From: Notospermus geniculatus
Taxonomy: Eukaryota; Nemertea; Pilidiophora; Heteronemertea; Lineidae
Assembly (NCBI GenBank): GCA_002633025.1
Contig: NMRB01000106.1
Span: 208,714 to 272,713 of the forward strand
Reading direction: 5' to 3'
DNA length: 64,000 nucleotides
The notes under the pieces were generated by a model. It was not told the DNA's origin. It was given only the letters and a program-made list of their open reading frames with translations, and made no database searches. A program made the position numbers and the translations under genes. Position 1 is the stretch's first letter. Each line of letters begins with the position of its first letter. Below are positions 19,441 through 31,648 of this stretch, piece after piece.

Positions 19441-19805
19441 TGCCATGGTCTCCCAAGCATTTCAGATGTCGTTCTTTGACAGGGGACACAATGACCCCAG
19501 TCTATGGGCGGCCTTTCAACTGGCCCAGGCGTGACAAGTTTAAACTGTTTTGATATCTCAGTTTCAGAGACAAGACCGTTCCCCTGAAAAAGAAAGTCAT
19601 GTGTAAAAGGAATGTCCATCATATTGCCCTCTTGAAATATTGGCATTCCACATATTAACACAAGGCTTGAGCAGTTGTCAGTGTGGTTTAAATTCAAGTG
19701 ATGAACAGGCATTACGAGGGGCATGGGTTTTACGTAAATCCCTGTCAGACAATTGTTGCTCAGACGCCATTTCAAACCTACCGCTAACACATGTGCACTT
19801 GTCAC
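19251..19805 (-). CDS. Repeat-derived hypothetical protein with possible zinc-binding Cys/His
   Basis: An unspliced 184-codon frame. I do not recognise the family. It has a CVPCQ motif (C-x2-C) in the middle and WHANCKNRF (H-x3-C) at the C-terminus, about 70 residues apart, which may form one zinc site. Between them is a segment rich in Leu and Lys. Part of the same sequence occurs inverted at about 19116-19226, next to a single N, which supports a repetitive element or an assembly fold-back. It may be a mobile-element accessory ORF or a domesticated fragment. The frame ends where similarity would be expected to continue, so it is probably incomplete. Confidence 0.4.
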   Translation of the reverse strand: MTSAHVLAVGLKWRLSNNCLTGIYVKPMPLVMPVHHLNLNHTDNCSSLVLICGMPIFQEGNMMDIPFTHDFLFQGNGLVSETEISKQFKLVTPGPVERPPIDWGHCVPCQRTTSEMLGRPWQGRGESAGVGNESLAKSINKFHELRKVPLNVKPELLNDGNGIAETLRKNNAMWHANCKNRFSE

Positions 19806-20339
19806 TTAAAGTACATGTAATAGAGTGGTTGTCTATTCATAACTGTTGGGCAGTTCAGACAGTTCACTGTAGGGTGACAATACTTTCAATGTACAGCAAC
19901 AGTTTGGGACCTTCAACAGTCATGAATAGACAACAACTCTATTGTATGCCCATTCATTTGGACATGGTTACATTCACTAATGTAACAATGGCAGCACAGA
20001 TGTTTCACATAAACTATCCAAAAACATTTTAAAATCAGAAAATCCTTGGAATAAGGAATCAACAAGTGCTGTAACTGGATTTCAGCATATTTCCAGAACG
20101 ACAAGTAGGCCTACAGCTATAGAACAGGCTTGAATATATACATGCAGAACTTACATTTGTACATGAAACAAAGCCAAAATAGGACAACTATCAATATGAT
20201 TCTGGTTCCTGCTGGCATTTCATTGGCTCTGAAATATCAGAAGACAAGAAGCATTTGAAGTGAGGCAACACCATGTGACTGCCACAAAATTTCACTGATT
20301 TTAATCACTGGAATTTTGTGACAGCCGCTTTATGTTTTC

Positions 20340-21077
20340 AAGAACTTAAAAGTGCATTGGCGGCCATCTTGGATTCCAATATGGCCGCTGTCTTGGATCA
20401 AAATTTTACATGCACCATTGAATTCCTTGGACGTAAAAACGTAAGTATGGAGGCAAAATTCATCCAATTCGTCAAACTGGACCTCAAGATATTAGAGACT
20501 CCGACTTCAACTACGAGAATGAATTGCAGTCCGCTGTGGACATCCTTGTTAAAAACGATGAGATAGAAGTTTTCAATTCGTCAAACACCATAAATTGAAG
20601 GCAGAAAAAATTGGCCTAATAAATCGGAAGTGCGGATAAATAATGAATATTGAAGTCGTAATTCTAGTCGTTACGACTTTTTGACACGACTATGACGACT
20701 ACGATATTTGCGATTTATGCGCATTTCCGATTACGAGTCAAAATTATTCTGCCACAAAGTTATGGCATTTTACGATTTGCAAACGTCTATCAAATCGTTT
20801 TTATCAAGGATGTCCACAGCGGACTGCAATTCGTCCTCGTAGTCGAAGTCGGAGTCGGAGTCGGAAAACTGCGCAACCTCGCTATTAACGACTTTAGCCG
20901 AAAATGGCAGCCATCTTGGATTCCAATATGGCCGCTCTTTTGGATCAAAATTTTACACGCACCGTTGAATTCCATGGACGTAAAAACATAGGTGTGGAGG
21001 CAAAATTCATCCAATTCGTCCAATTGGACATCAATATATTAACGATTTTAGCCGAAAATGGCAGCCATCTTGGATTN
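20340..21077. repeat. Complex repeat with direct and inverted copies
   Basis: A unit with GCCATCTTGGATTCCAATAT and GGATCAAAATTTTACA occurs at about 20361-20500 and again at about 20905-21040. A third partial copy abuts the single N at 21077. Between them, about 20500-20590 pairs as an inverted copy with about 20763-20870 (GCGGACTGCAATTCGTCCTC and its complement). It looks like an unclassified non-autonomous transposon, possibly broken by the assembly. Confidence 0.65.
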
Positions 21078-21165
21078 CCGAGCGAACTGGTTTACGATCG
21101 CCACTCTGTTTCGAATAAAATAACTTTGATCAGTAAAAATACCCGGAAAATGCACTGCTTAACCA

Positions 21166-22044
21166 TTAGGCTGATGACGTCATCGCTCTTGGAAGAAAAC
21201 TTCTTGTAATGCTTCTCACTACAGCATCACAGTTCTCATTTTCGGTTTCTTTTATACCGTGAAATATAAGATTATATTTCATGGATCTCCACTGCTGCTC
21301 TAGTAATTGCTCATGATCACTTGTCTGCACCGACTCCATTTTCCCGATCTGCTTTTCAAGATTTGAGACCTGGGTTTTCAGCTTCTGATTTTCAACCTTA
21401 AAGCCCCACTGTATTGAATGTGAAAAACGCAAATCATCGCCGCGATTCTTGACGTCAGTGCACGACGTCATGACGTGTAAGATGTACTGCGCTCTCCCCG
21501 AATACATTAGGGCTCTCCCTGCAGCTTTTTATAATGTGTGCTGAAAACTAGGTCTTGATTCTCTCAAATACGTATCAGACAAGCATTTTGGGGACCTTCA
21601 CAAGCTTACGAGACCTCTTATGTGAACTCTCCTAACATTTTGAAAATATCGTAAAATTCAATACTGTGGGGCTTTAAGCTCGTTCACCGACTCATGACAG
21701 AAATCAAGCGAAGTTTTAATCTCGTTAACATCCGCTTTGAGGGCGTCTAACATATCAAGCTTCTTCAATTTGTCCATAATTGTATCAAGCTTTGCCGAAT
21801 TTTCACTCGTCATGCCAGCCGTAGCACGTGCGTCACCGCCGCCATCTTGGGTGGAGTCAAGGATTATGTTTTTCAAACTGATATTATTATTTGTACGACG
21901 TACCTCAGCTTCAACATCAGCAATAGAGATCCTAAGACCTCGTGGAACTTGAACACTCACGTTACTTGTGGGTACAGGTTGTCCTTTGTTATTTTTCAAA
22001 AGTTTGTTTGCGACCACTCCCTTCCTTGGTGTATTTGCCGCCAT
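21166..22044 (-). pseudogene. LINE ORF1-like protein gene, interrupted and truncated
   Basis: Read on the minus strand from ATG at 22044. The first part (22044 to about 21678) encodes a basic N-terminus (MAANTPRKGVVANKLL) and a predicted coiled coil (LDTIMDKLKKLDMLDALKAD). A TTAA-type MITE then splits the frame at 21402-21677. Beyond it the same frame continues with a coiled coil (VENQKLKTQVSNLEKQ) and the hallmark NLIFHGIKE of L1/Tx1-like ORF1 RNA-recognition domains. It stops near 21166, long before a full ORF1p would end. The remaining part of ORF1 and ORF2 are absent, so the copy is dead. Confidence 0.75.
21402..21677. mobile_element. TTAA-flanked (piggyBac-type) MITE, copy 2, inside LINE ORF1
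   Basis: Same family as 10842-11112, with ends AAGCCCCACTGTATTGAATG and TCAATACTGTGGGGCTTTAA. TTAA is duplicated at 21398-21401 and 21674-21677. Removing the insert and one TTAA joins the two halves of the LINE ORF1 frame without any shift, which directly shows the insertion and the target-site duplication. Confidence 0.93.
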
Positions 22045-22686
22045 GTTGCTCCTCCTCCTTATAGTGCTGTACTCAAGCGACAGCAGTGCCATCTGTACCA
22101 CTATGAAGAACTGAAATCTGTGGACACTGATTCTAGTTCATCCGATTGCCGTTAGATGTCGCTCCAGCGCTGAACCAGTCAATCATGGTTCAGAATCGAT
22201 GAAAATCATATTTATTGCTTTAAAAGTTGGTTTTGCATGAACTAAGTTTCTTTCGAAATAAACTGGATTAGGATCCATGGCGAAGAAATTGTTTTTTGCA
22301 GAAAATACTCGGTTATCTTGCATGAAACCAGCGGTTTATTAAAGGGACTCTAGATGCAGCTTGCTATTGGGCTACTAACAGTACTGTCGCTCTACAACAG
22401 GTGGCGCAAGTAACCATGAACTTATGAATTGTGGATCAAATGTTGATATTGATGAAATTTTACTTCAAAAATGATGCCCAAGTTGTTTCCCTATGCCACC
22501 AATTCTGTGTTAACCACACCAATATCGAGTACTAAAACTTTAGTACTTTACCGTAGTTTGTTTGGGGGACGTAGTTTGGACCGATTAAAACGATTTATTT
22601 TCAGAATATTTTATTGGGGGAAAATTGATTTATTCAATTTTTGAACAACTGATTTCTATTGTGCAAAAAATGATTGACGAACGCAG

Positions 22687-22692
22687 CACGTG
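22687..22692. promoter_or_regulatory. CACGTG E-box upstream of the PAR bZIP gene
   Basis: A perfect palindromic E-box about 415 bp before the start codon of the bZIP gene. Vertebrate DBP-type genes are direct CLOCK:BMAL1 targets through such sites. A single hexamer is weak evidence. A TTACGTAG word resembling a PAR-bZIP half site lies at about 22759. Confidence 0.35.
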
Positions 22693-23104
22693 GCGCAATT
22701 CATATTTGGCGCGCTTTATTTCAAGGCTGCTTATGCATAGGGATTTTACGACCCATTTTACGTAGTTCTCTGGGATCTCTCAGTGCGATATGTCATAGAG
22801 ACAATTTTATTTGTAGCCCTACATTAACTTTGTGGTAGGCCGATAACTGAGGCACAAAAATAGTCCCTATGCCATATTAGGGAAATTGCGCTGTTTACGC
22901 GGTCGAAGGCGGTCACGTTTCTGGCCATGCCAACTCTCGGCGCCTGCTGAGGTCACATGATCCAGATGCAAATTCTGATTGGTCGAACCCGATGTGACGC
23001 AGCCAGCAAAGGAACAAAAACAAGGACACGCGCTGTCAGTAGTCAGTTAGTGTATACAAAGTATCGGTCTTGTAAACATCTCAGTTTTTCCGAATTCCGT
23101 CAAG

Positions 23105-26100
23105 ATGTCTGATCTTCCCCTACCGTATCATGGAGCAATCACACTCAAGTCTCTACTGGAGAATCCAGATCTATTGAATCCTCCCCAGTTTCAAGCAGAG
23201 GGTAAGTTGTTGTATGTTGACAAGAATCTTCGCACACTCTCCATTGCAGTCATGCACTATGACTATGCTTGCATGTGCTTTTTCCGACTGTGTATCGATC
23301 TTACCCAGTACCCGGCCCTGTTGCCGAGGTCCTGTAATAGTGCAGGTGTACATAATGTATGTAAGTGAAGCCCGTCCCCAAGGTTTTCCGGTTCAATGAT
23401 CTCGGCCTGGAGTAGGCCTAGTCTTTGACCTGAGGGGTTTGGCCTGTCGTACATGTATCTCCTCTTCATTAGGCCCCTTTCGAAAGTCTTCAGCAGGTAG
23501 GCCTAACATTCAACATCCTCGCCCCACTCCCCCAGGTCAAAATGTGAGTGACTCCGTACCCCCGCCCCAGCCCCCTCACTCAGATTGTTATGTGACCGCA
23601 TCCGCGTACGGGAAAAATACGGAGAAGGACCGTACGGAGATTTTCCTGTAGAAATCATCCAAAAAGGGGTGGCATTCGGATCTTGGGTCCGTTAAATTCC
23701 TTCAAAAAGGGTATGACTTGAGGACCTCATCAACACTGTGCACCGTATTATAGGGTACCGTATGGTTTTACTATACGGCGACTGCAACTTTTCCTCCTGA
23801 AGCTCTCCCGCCCTGCAATCCCGCGCTAACTGCAGTCGGCCCCCGTTTGTTTATCAGTTTTTCACCTTAGATTTTATAGCAAAGTCCTTTAAAACTTTGA
23901 ACTTTGAAGTCCTTTAAAACTTTAAACTTTGATGTGGGCGTACACATGGATTTACGGCCTATTGTAAGTTCATGCTAAATCGTACAAAGAGGAAGGGCCT
24001 GGCGACTTATTTCCAGTTGTTACGCTTGGTGTCAGCAGCGCGGGACCTCACAGCTCATTAAAATTGCAAATAAAATCCTCTTCAAACAGCCGTGAGTAGG
24101 CCTAAAACATCATATGACTGACCAAATTGTATCTGAAAGGTAAATAACTTTGTCATGTGAAACTTTTTGTCATATGATTCATGAAATTGAATTAATTTAT
24201 AGTGCATGTAATTGCACTCTGGATTTCTGCCCTAGGGATGCGCTGCTTGGAACCAAACTTGCTATTCTGTTTTGAGGAGAAGTCTACTAAATTGGCCAAA
24301 ATTTCTGAATTTCTTTAGATTTTGGTTGAAAATTATTGGCTGAATCCAGCATTTAAACTTTGGTTTGGCTTTGTTTGAAAAGAAAAATGCTTCACAAACC
24401 CAGACTGATGAGTTCATCATGCACATTTTCTGGTACCTTTAAGTGTGATGTCATGTCATTTTTCCCTGCAGAAGACAAAGAGAAGAAAATTGGCGATGAT
24501 CTGTTTTCCATTGCGAGGGCATCATCTGCCGCATATCTTGGAGGGAACATCTGGGACTCAACCGTCTCCCTTGACGATGCCATGGATGCAGACAACTTCA
24601 AATTTGAGTTCATGGACCTCGATGAATTCCTGCTGGAGAATGAATCTGCAGTCAACCCTGATACTATCGTATCTGCCACTGATTTGTCTGACCAGATCTC
24701 AGTGAAGGTGCAGCCTACCTCACCACCACAGTCGCCAGTTATTACACCATCGCCTGTGTCCCCCAAAATAATTGTAGAGAAGATACCAATCATCCGTAGT
24801 GAGGACTTGCAGCTTTCTCCACCACAGTCGCCATTTTTGTTGCCACAGACAACAGGGACATCTGTCAAATCAGGGGATGGTAAGTGGTTGTATGAGGCGC
24901 TATGGTCAGCTGAAAGCAATTTCTCTTTCACAGATTACACCTGAACATAAGTTATTGTGTTCTTGAAGAACTGTTAGTTCATGGATATGACAAGGCTCAT
25001 AATAAAATTTTTTTACTTGCCAATCAAGGGTTCCACTTGATTGGCAATTTTGGTATTTTGTGTAGCAACTTTTTTGTCCGTTATTGTCGCCCTCAAAGCT
25101 GTGAGGGCGATAACGAAGGGCAGAGCGCGAAAAGACCTGATATAGGCTACTCAGGATGCCATTAACCATCAATCTTCTAAACTGAACAGCTAACTACCGG
25201 TATGTCGTTATCAGTGAACTCTGTCTGATCTCCCAGTTTCTGAGGGAGGTCTTCAAATTGACTGATATGTCAATTTCTAGTTCAGCTACTGTATAAAATC
25301 TTAGTGCTGTCCATTTGTTGGCTGGTTCAACTGGAATGCAAGTTGGTCAGTTACTCAGGTGCCAGGTTTTAAAATAGGGCAGTGCGTAAAGAAATTAATA
25401 TCACAAAATCACATGGCAAATCACCAGTGTCTGATGACAAAATTGCAGTGACATGATTGAATCAGTTATATTGGACTAAATTGTGGAAATTTGACTTTTA
25501 ATCGCTTAAAAGCAATTATAAATGGATATATTTGGAAATTAATTTCTGTGATTTATTTTCATTAATTTTCCTGTCCCAAATACCTGTTGAAAGTAGTTCG
25601 GTTGCATAAGGGAAATGGACCGAATGAACTTTTTTCCATGGTTCAGCATTCTGCTCTCAAACCATCAATTTGCAGAACTTGACCACTTCTGGCCAAGATA
25701 CGCAAACAAATCACAAAAAAATTGGGTATCGGTATGTTTGAAATCCACTTGCGAAATTGTAAACCCGGTTAATGGAGTACAACAGTGTTGTACTGGTATT
25801 CAATTAAAGGGCCTATGAACTTGAAGCTCTTAGTGCGTAGATCAAAATTGTTTACTTCACGACAATGGGTGAGAGAAGAGGTATGGGGGTATAGCACCCC
25901 CACAACCCGGATACTCCATTCCCTCTGCCCCTGGCTTCTACAGAAATTCTAACCCTAGAGTTCCTGTATTTCAGCTCAGTGTACCCCTCCCAAAGATGGT
26001 AAAGTTTCACCCACTGTCAGTGTTGACTTTAAGGTGAATGCTCATGATGTGGTTCTGGCAACAGTGCCTGGTGAGTTTCTGTGTTTTTTTTATTAGCTCA

Positions 26101-28428
26101 CCTGGGGTGAGCTCTTGTCGTGGGTCTGCGTCCGTCGTCGTCCGTCGTCGTCGTCCGTCGTGTTCCGTTAGCAGGGCACGTTTTGTAACCGCTGGAGCTA
26201 TTGATCTGAAACTTGGTACATATATACCCCTAGGTCAGATGACCTATGATACCAAGTTTCGGTCCGATTCGACTCTTAGCTTGGCCACCAGGTGGCGGAA
26301 ACCAAAAACACAAAAAGTGCAATAACTCCTGAACTAATGACTGGATCACCTCCAAATTTTTATCATAGGTGTATCTAATGAGGATACATTACATATATAA
26401 CGGGTTTTTGGTTTGACCTACTTTTCAAGGTCACAGAGGTCAAAGTTCAAAATTTTGCCTTTAAGTGGCACGTTTCGTAACCGCAGGCGCTATTGACCTG
26501 AAATTTGGTACATATATACCCCTAGGTCAGGTGACCTATGACCCCAAGTTTCGGTCCGATTTGACTCTTAGCTTGGCCACCAGGTGGCGGAAACCAAAAA
26601 CACAAAAAGTGCAATAACTCATGAACTGATGAGTGGATCCTCTCCAAATTTTTATCATTGGTGCTTCTAATGAGGATGCATGACATAAGTAAGAGGTTTT
26701 TGATTTGACCGACTTTTCAAGGTCACAGAGGTCAAAGTTCAAATTTAGTCATTTGGTGGTGCGTTTCGTAACTGCTTGGGCTATTGACTTGAAACTTGGT
26801 ACATATACACCCCTATGTCAGATGACCTATGACACCACTTTTTGGTCCGATTCAATTCTCCGCTTGGCCACCAGGTGGCCATAACCAAAGCTCAAAGTCC
26901 AGTACATGTAACTCCTGAACTGGATTTTCTCCAAATTTTTATCAGGTGCATCTAACGAGGATACATGACCCTGGAACATTTCGATTTAACATTTGTCATT
27001 TGTTTTTCTGGTACATTCACCCAGGTGAGCACATGGTCCATGGACCATTTCATTGAAAAATATGTTGAGATTGGCCGTTGCTGTGGTTCAATAACAGGAG
27101 ATGGTTCACTTGAAAATTCCACCTGGAACCTGGCTTTGGAAATCTGCTTACTTCCTCGTACAGAGGTCTGGGGGTTGCTGGTTCTCCTCGCATCGCAATG
27201 CTGGTCTGTCTTCAGATATTCCAAATGTATTCAAAGCAGCCAAATTACATATATATTGGTCTATCACAGCAAAGTGATGTTGGCCAGTGACCATCCGTGT
27301 TGAGCCCAGCAACGCATGCCAACCTTGACGAGGTACTGTCATGTGTTGATTTATTGTATAATAAAAAAACGCGAAATCATTTCAGAATTCTCCCCACAAA
27401 TTGAAGATATAAAGTTATCTTCGATCCCTGGTAAGTTATGATCGAGGAATAGTGAGGCAATCAAATGTCGGTTGCAAGTATGAAGTGAAATTATTCTTCA
27501 TTTGTGTTTCTGAATTGGCCTCATTTACTGTGGTGGAGTGTGAATATGGACTGTATTCCATTATTGTGTGATTTCTATAGACCGTTCTCAAATTGACGCA
27601 AACAAGAAAGATCTGCGCACTTCCGCCGAAATTTCAACCATAACCTCGGTCTGAAGCTGAATGACGTGGCGCAGACAGCCCCGCGACAGTGACGTCGACG
27701 ACGTTGCGTCAGACTCGACCATTGCTGAATAATGGATTGCGTCACGTCACCCGGTTTCAGATCGAGGTTATGGTTGAAATTTCGGAGGAAGTGCGCAGAT
27801 CTGGGAATTTGAGAATGGTCTATACATGTATTTCAAACTTTTCTGGGGAGACCGCCAGACCCTCCACAATGGCTTCGCGCCTTGAGTGCCCCCTTTACCA
27901 GAATCCTGGATCCGCCCTCTGCAAAACGAACTCTGTAATGATGGGAAGGTGATACATCTTCATTTGTTATTACAGGTGAGGAGGATTTTGATCCGAGAAG
28001 GAGACAGTTCAGCGAGGAAGAGCTCAAACCACAACCGATGATAAAGAAGTCAAAGAAGGTAATAAAGTGATGATCAGAATGAGGGGCCGAAGTCAGAGAG
28101 TATGGTTCTGTGGCTAATGTATTTAGCATGTACTTCTACCGGTAAACGCTAAACCAGATCCACCTTGCACATTGTATCTATCATCATATCCTTTATTTTC
28201 TAGGTCTTCGTCCCTGAGGACAGGAAGGATGACCGATACTGGAACAGAAGGCGCAAGAATAACGTTGCGGCCAAGCGATCACGTGATGCTCGTCGTATCA
28301 AAGAGAATCAGATTGCAATGCGAGCATCGTTTCTTGAGAAGGAGAACACCGTTCTGAAGGCTGAATTCGAGAAAATCAAGGCTGAAAATAAATCATTGAA
28401 GGCACGCCTGGCAAAGTATGAGAGATAA
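23105..28428 (+). CDS. PAR-domain bZIP transcription factor (HLF/TEF/DBP/Pdp1 type)
   Basis: A nuclear DNA-binding activator of D-box (TTAYGTAA) promoters; its relatives act in circadian output and metabolism. Exons: 23105-23201, 24472-24879, 25975-26070, 27976-28058, 28204-28428. They total 909 nt (302 aa) and all phases fit. Exon 1 encodes an N-terminal segment ([20 protein letters not shown]). Exon 2 carries an acidic activation-like region and a Ser/Pro stretch with two SPPQSP motifs. Exons 3-4 hold the PAR region, with [17 protein letters not shown] and [20 protein letters not shown]. Exon 5 has the basic region [16 protein letters not shown] followed by a leucine zipper. The conserved [14 protein letters not shown] and [20 protein letters not shown] strings identify the PAR subfamily. 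The start ATG follows a 5' UTR without a competing strong ATG nearby. Which vertebrate paralogue it matches cannot be said, because the duplications are vertebrate-specific. Confidence 0.96.
26094..26970. mobile_element. Helitron/pearl-like element with about 290-bp tandem core
   Basis: Starts with the hairpin AGCTCACCTGGGGTGAGCT, followed by a (GTC)n-type microsatellite (GTCCGTCGTCGTCCGTCGTC). Then come three tandem copies, spaced about 285-300 bp, of a unit with CGTAACCGC..GCTATTGA and ACTTGGTACATATATACCCC. The architecture matches the element at 8942-9960 although the sequence differs. It lies in bZIP intron 3. The right boundary is uncertain. Confidence 0.75.
27576..27824. mobile_element. 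Foldback MITE, family A copy 3
   Basis: The best-preserved copy of the family. Ends TATAGACCGTTCTCAAATTG and AATTTGAGAATGGTCTATA are inverted, with TA flanks. The arms TCCGCCGAAATTTCAACCAT and ATGGTTGAAATTTCGGAGGA continue the palindrome. It sits in bZIP intron 4, about 150 bp before exon 27976-28058. Confidence 0.88.
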
Positions 28429-29060
28429 AGTTGCTCCGGTGGTGTTTATGAGCTTGATGGACTTGATGGCTTTGAACAGTGATCAGGGACATGAGATGAG
28501 GCCAGTATTGTGTGTACAATATATGTTGTGCCAAAAGCCATTGCTGCCTTGGCACTAGAGTTGATGCAGAAATGAGCAGTGCGATTGTTGTTCATGTCTT
28601 CATGTGTCAATCAGTCTTGATTGGCAAGTCAGTCAGTCTTGATTGGCAAGTCTTGTTGAGATACTGGTTCCCTGCACAACCCTCTTTAGTCATGGCTACC
28701 TGGGCAAAGTGTTGGCCAATTTTGGTGAATATGTTCCATTTTGGAGTCAAAGTCTAGTACATGTATCTGTGGCGACTACTTAAGATCTGCCAGTACTGGA
28801 ATGGTCGAGTAAGAGAGTGGTTACTGTATCCACCCGTTTGAATGCATCTGTTAGTGTTACTTTTCAGAATTGATCACTAATTTTCAGAAGGTGGTGAGAA
28901 TGAGATGTAATCAGATCAGATCACCCTCTGTGAGTGGGTTACAGTTACGGGTACTTAGAAAACTTGGGAGTGGTGAAATAGGCATAAAATAGGTCAAATG
29001 CACAGTGCTCCTCCTTAATATGGGCCAAGGTGTTGAAATCATTGTTAAAACTTTGATGTT

Positions 29061-29435
29061 CAATGAGGAACCCGCACACTAACGTCACGACGTGGCGCTG
29101 CGAGCGATGTGACCGAAATCTCTTTTTTCTAACGTTATTTCCATTTATTTCTGGCGTGAAAATAAACCATTGTGTTGGTCGCATGGCAGTAAAACTTACA
29201 TCATCGTGTAGCAGATGAAATTTTCTTTTAAACTCATTCCTTTTTTTCTTAAAATTAAGAGATCTGATAGCGATAAGGACAACGTCATATGTGTCATTCT
29301 TCCTGTAGAAAAATGTACAGGAATTTTTTTCATGACGCAACGTCAACACCTAAAATGACGTCAATGACGTCGTTTCGGTACAATCGCTCGCAGTGCCGAC
29401 CTGGCGGGATAAACCGCAGGGCGGGTTCCTCATTG
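29061..29435. mobile_element. MITE, AATGAGGAACCCGC family, copy 1
   Basis: Left CAATGAGGAACCCGC, right GCGGGTTCCTCATTG. Internal TGCGAGCG and CGCTCGCA blocks are shared with copies at 45345, 54492 and 59632. Non-coding, 375 bp, in the bZIP 3' flank. Its internal AATAAA should not be taken as a real poly(A) site. Confidence 0.85.
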
Positions 29436-30462
29436 CACATTTTTGTCATGACGACCTTCTCGAGGCGTGTACACATATGGCATTTGTCGACGTTAGTGGA
29501 TGTGGCGTAGAATCTATGATGTGTGAATGTTGTCTGTTGACATCATATATCACACCACTCCTAATTGTGGGTTATGAAATATTGTTCATTAACACATCTT
29601 TGGTGGTATGTTAACACTATTTTCCTATTCAATAGTTGGAAGGACATAAGTGACAAAGCTACATGTATGACGTGATTCATAAAAGTTGGCTCATTCTGTA
29701 CAGTTGAGTGACTTCCAACATTCATTCTGAGCACGAGGCAATCACTTCTTGATGTGCTGTGTAAAATGTAGAATGTATATTAATACCGGTAACTGACTGT
29801 TAATTGCTGCCTGCAGCATGAGAGTTGATGGTGAAGGTTGATTTGTGAATATTGTATAAAATTGTAAATTTAGTTGAATGGGAGATGGATACCGTAAGAA
29901 TGTGATGTGGATCACAGACACAAAGGATTTATGAAAGTACATAAAATGCAGCTACGTATGTTTATTGGGGTTATGCAGATCAACTTGTAAAGGTGTTGGT
30001 CTTCACTGAATATGTATATAGGATAAGAAATGCAATGAAGGGACTACAGGTGTTTTAAGGTTTGTCAGTTCGGCTTTGGAAGTAATTGCAGCATTCACTC
30101 AGGTAGTTTTGTAATAGGCATAACAAGATGTTGGCCATGCCTACATTGTACACTAGGCCTATTTGTTTTGTCTCGTTCATTCTTGATGTTGTACAGATGA
30201 ATGGGATTCCACATCCTCCCCAGGCAGGGGTTTTAGCCTCGGTTCTCTTCATCTGCTCACACCTTGTGTGCGAGTGGATGAAGAGGAGCGAGACCAAAGC
30301 CCTCCTAAGGGAGCATGAGGATCGAAGAGCAATTCTTGCCAAGATAATCCTTAAGACAGGTGGCGCCAGTGTTCTTTCTGGTGTGCACTTGTTCCTACCT
30401 CAGCACGTGCATAATTCATATTTACACTATCTGTGATCTATCGATACTGCTATAGTTGTACC

Positions 30463-30610
30463 TAAAGGCGCCGCTCCACGTGACAGTTTTCTATCGAAAG
30501 TTTGCTGTCAGATAGTCAATTATTGCTCTCAGACAGCAATAATTGCTGTCATACAGTACTGTATTACAGCAAACTTTCGACAGAAAACTGTCACGTGGAG
30601 CGGCCCCTTT
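30463..30610. mobile_element. Near-perfect hairpin element
   Basis: Arms GCCGCTCCACGTGACAGTTT and AAACTGTCACGTGGAGCGGC, extending to about 60 bp, with the loop in the TAATTGCTGTC region. The CACGTG inside is part of the arm. Confidence 0.85.
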
Positions 30611-30687
30611 GGTGTACATTCACTGTATATTGTAAAAGTAGATTTATAGGAGAAAATGTCTATAATGACGACACTGACTTTTAGTGA

Positions 30688-30693
30688 ATAAAT
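30688..30693 (+). promoter_or_regulatory. Possible poly(A) signal of the bZIP gene
   Basis: AATAAA about 2.26 kb after the bZIP stop codon. No better non-repeat AATAAA was seen between them. It would imply a long 3' UTR containing two hairpin elements, so it is tentative. Confidence 0.25.
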
Positions 30694-31170
30694 TTCTGTA
30701 AAGCAAGTCAGTCTTGAGATTTTTAATGGGCATCTTGGAGGTGTCTTAATGGGCATCTTGAGGTGTGTGTGATACCAGCTGTGAAAGGGTATTACATAAG
30801 ACACAAGTTAAACTTTGAATAACCTCCTTCATTTTCAGAGATATGGCAAGGTTCTCTGAAGAACTTGCAGCAGAATTGATGGGAGACACCAGTGGCCGGC
30901 TGACTAGAAATACAAACGAAGCAAAGAAATGGGTAGAAAATATGGTACAACTTAACAAATTCCTTATGTTTAAAATGAGAACAGATTTAATTTATTTGCA
31001 CAGGAAAAACACTCAGTGAGGTCAGATGACATAACTCTAAGAAACTGCAATCTACCTATAAAAGATGTTAGCACTTGCATCTCTTTGGTTAATGGATCAT
31101 GTAAGAAATACCAGTATGCTGTTACTGCCGTTGCCCAGGTTACTAACAAATATTGCGCTCTGTCATGTCA

Positions 31171-31317
31171 TTAAAGCGGCGAATTCACTGTCGCGATCTT
31201 GGCTTGAGACAGGGTTGCGTTCCCTTGCGGTTACCTTATAAGGACTTCCGATTGCCATATAAGGCGACCGCAACCCCGTCTCAAGCCCAAATCGGGACAG
31301 TGGATTCGCCGCTTTAG
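31171..31317. mobile_element. Near-perfect hairpin element downstream of UQCRQ
   Basis: Ends TTAAAGCGGCGAATTCACTG and CAGTGGATTCGCCGCTTTA are inverted, and GACAGGGTTGCG..CCTTATA pairs with TATAAGG..CGCAACCCCGTC. About 147 bp, on the 3' side of the minus-strand UQCRQ gene. Confidence 0.85.
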
Positions 31318-31648
31318 TCGTCACATTTGCACCTGCTCAGGATGGGTTAAGGCCAAGAAATGTGTGATGAAGTTTAGATGGCATGTACATGCTAAATAAT
31401 GGATTGTGTAGGCAATGTGATAATGTGGCCTAGTTTACGCAGGTTACAACATAACACACTGTTATATCACTAGTAATTGTCACAAGGGCACCTGCTCAAA
31501 AAGGGTCAATGTTAAGATAGGAATTTGGTGTTGTATCATTCACCCCACGCTGTCTTTGGAACATTTTTATCTACACAAAAGAACAATCATTCTGTCATCT
31601 CACAACGTACAGAGTGTAAATGTCTTTTTCAGTCTATGGAGTATCGTT

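Noticed and set aside
24392-24931. 179-aa minus-strand frame
   Set aside because: It is antisense to bZIP exon 24472-24879, whose plus-strand sequence continues in frame into the PAR domain.
30843-31016. Small plus-strand frame starting MARFSEELAAELMGD after a TTTTCAG
   Set aside because: It looked like an exon, but no donor or partner exon with matching phase could be found before the UQCRQ gene and I recognise no family.
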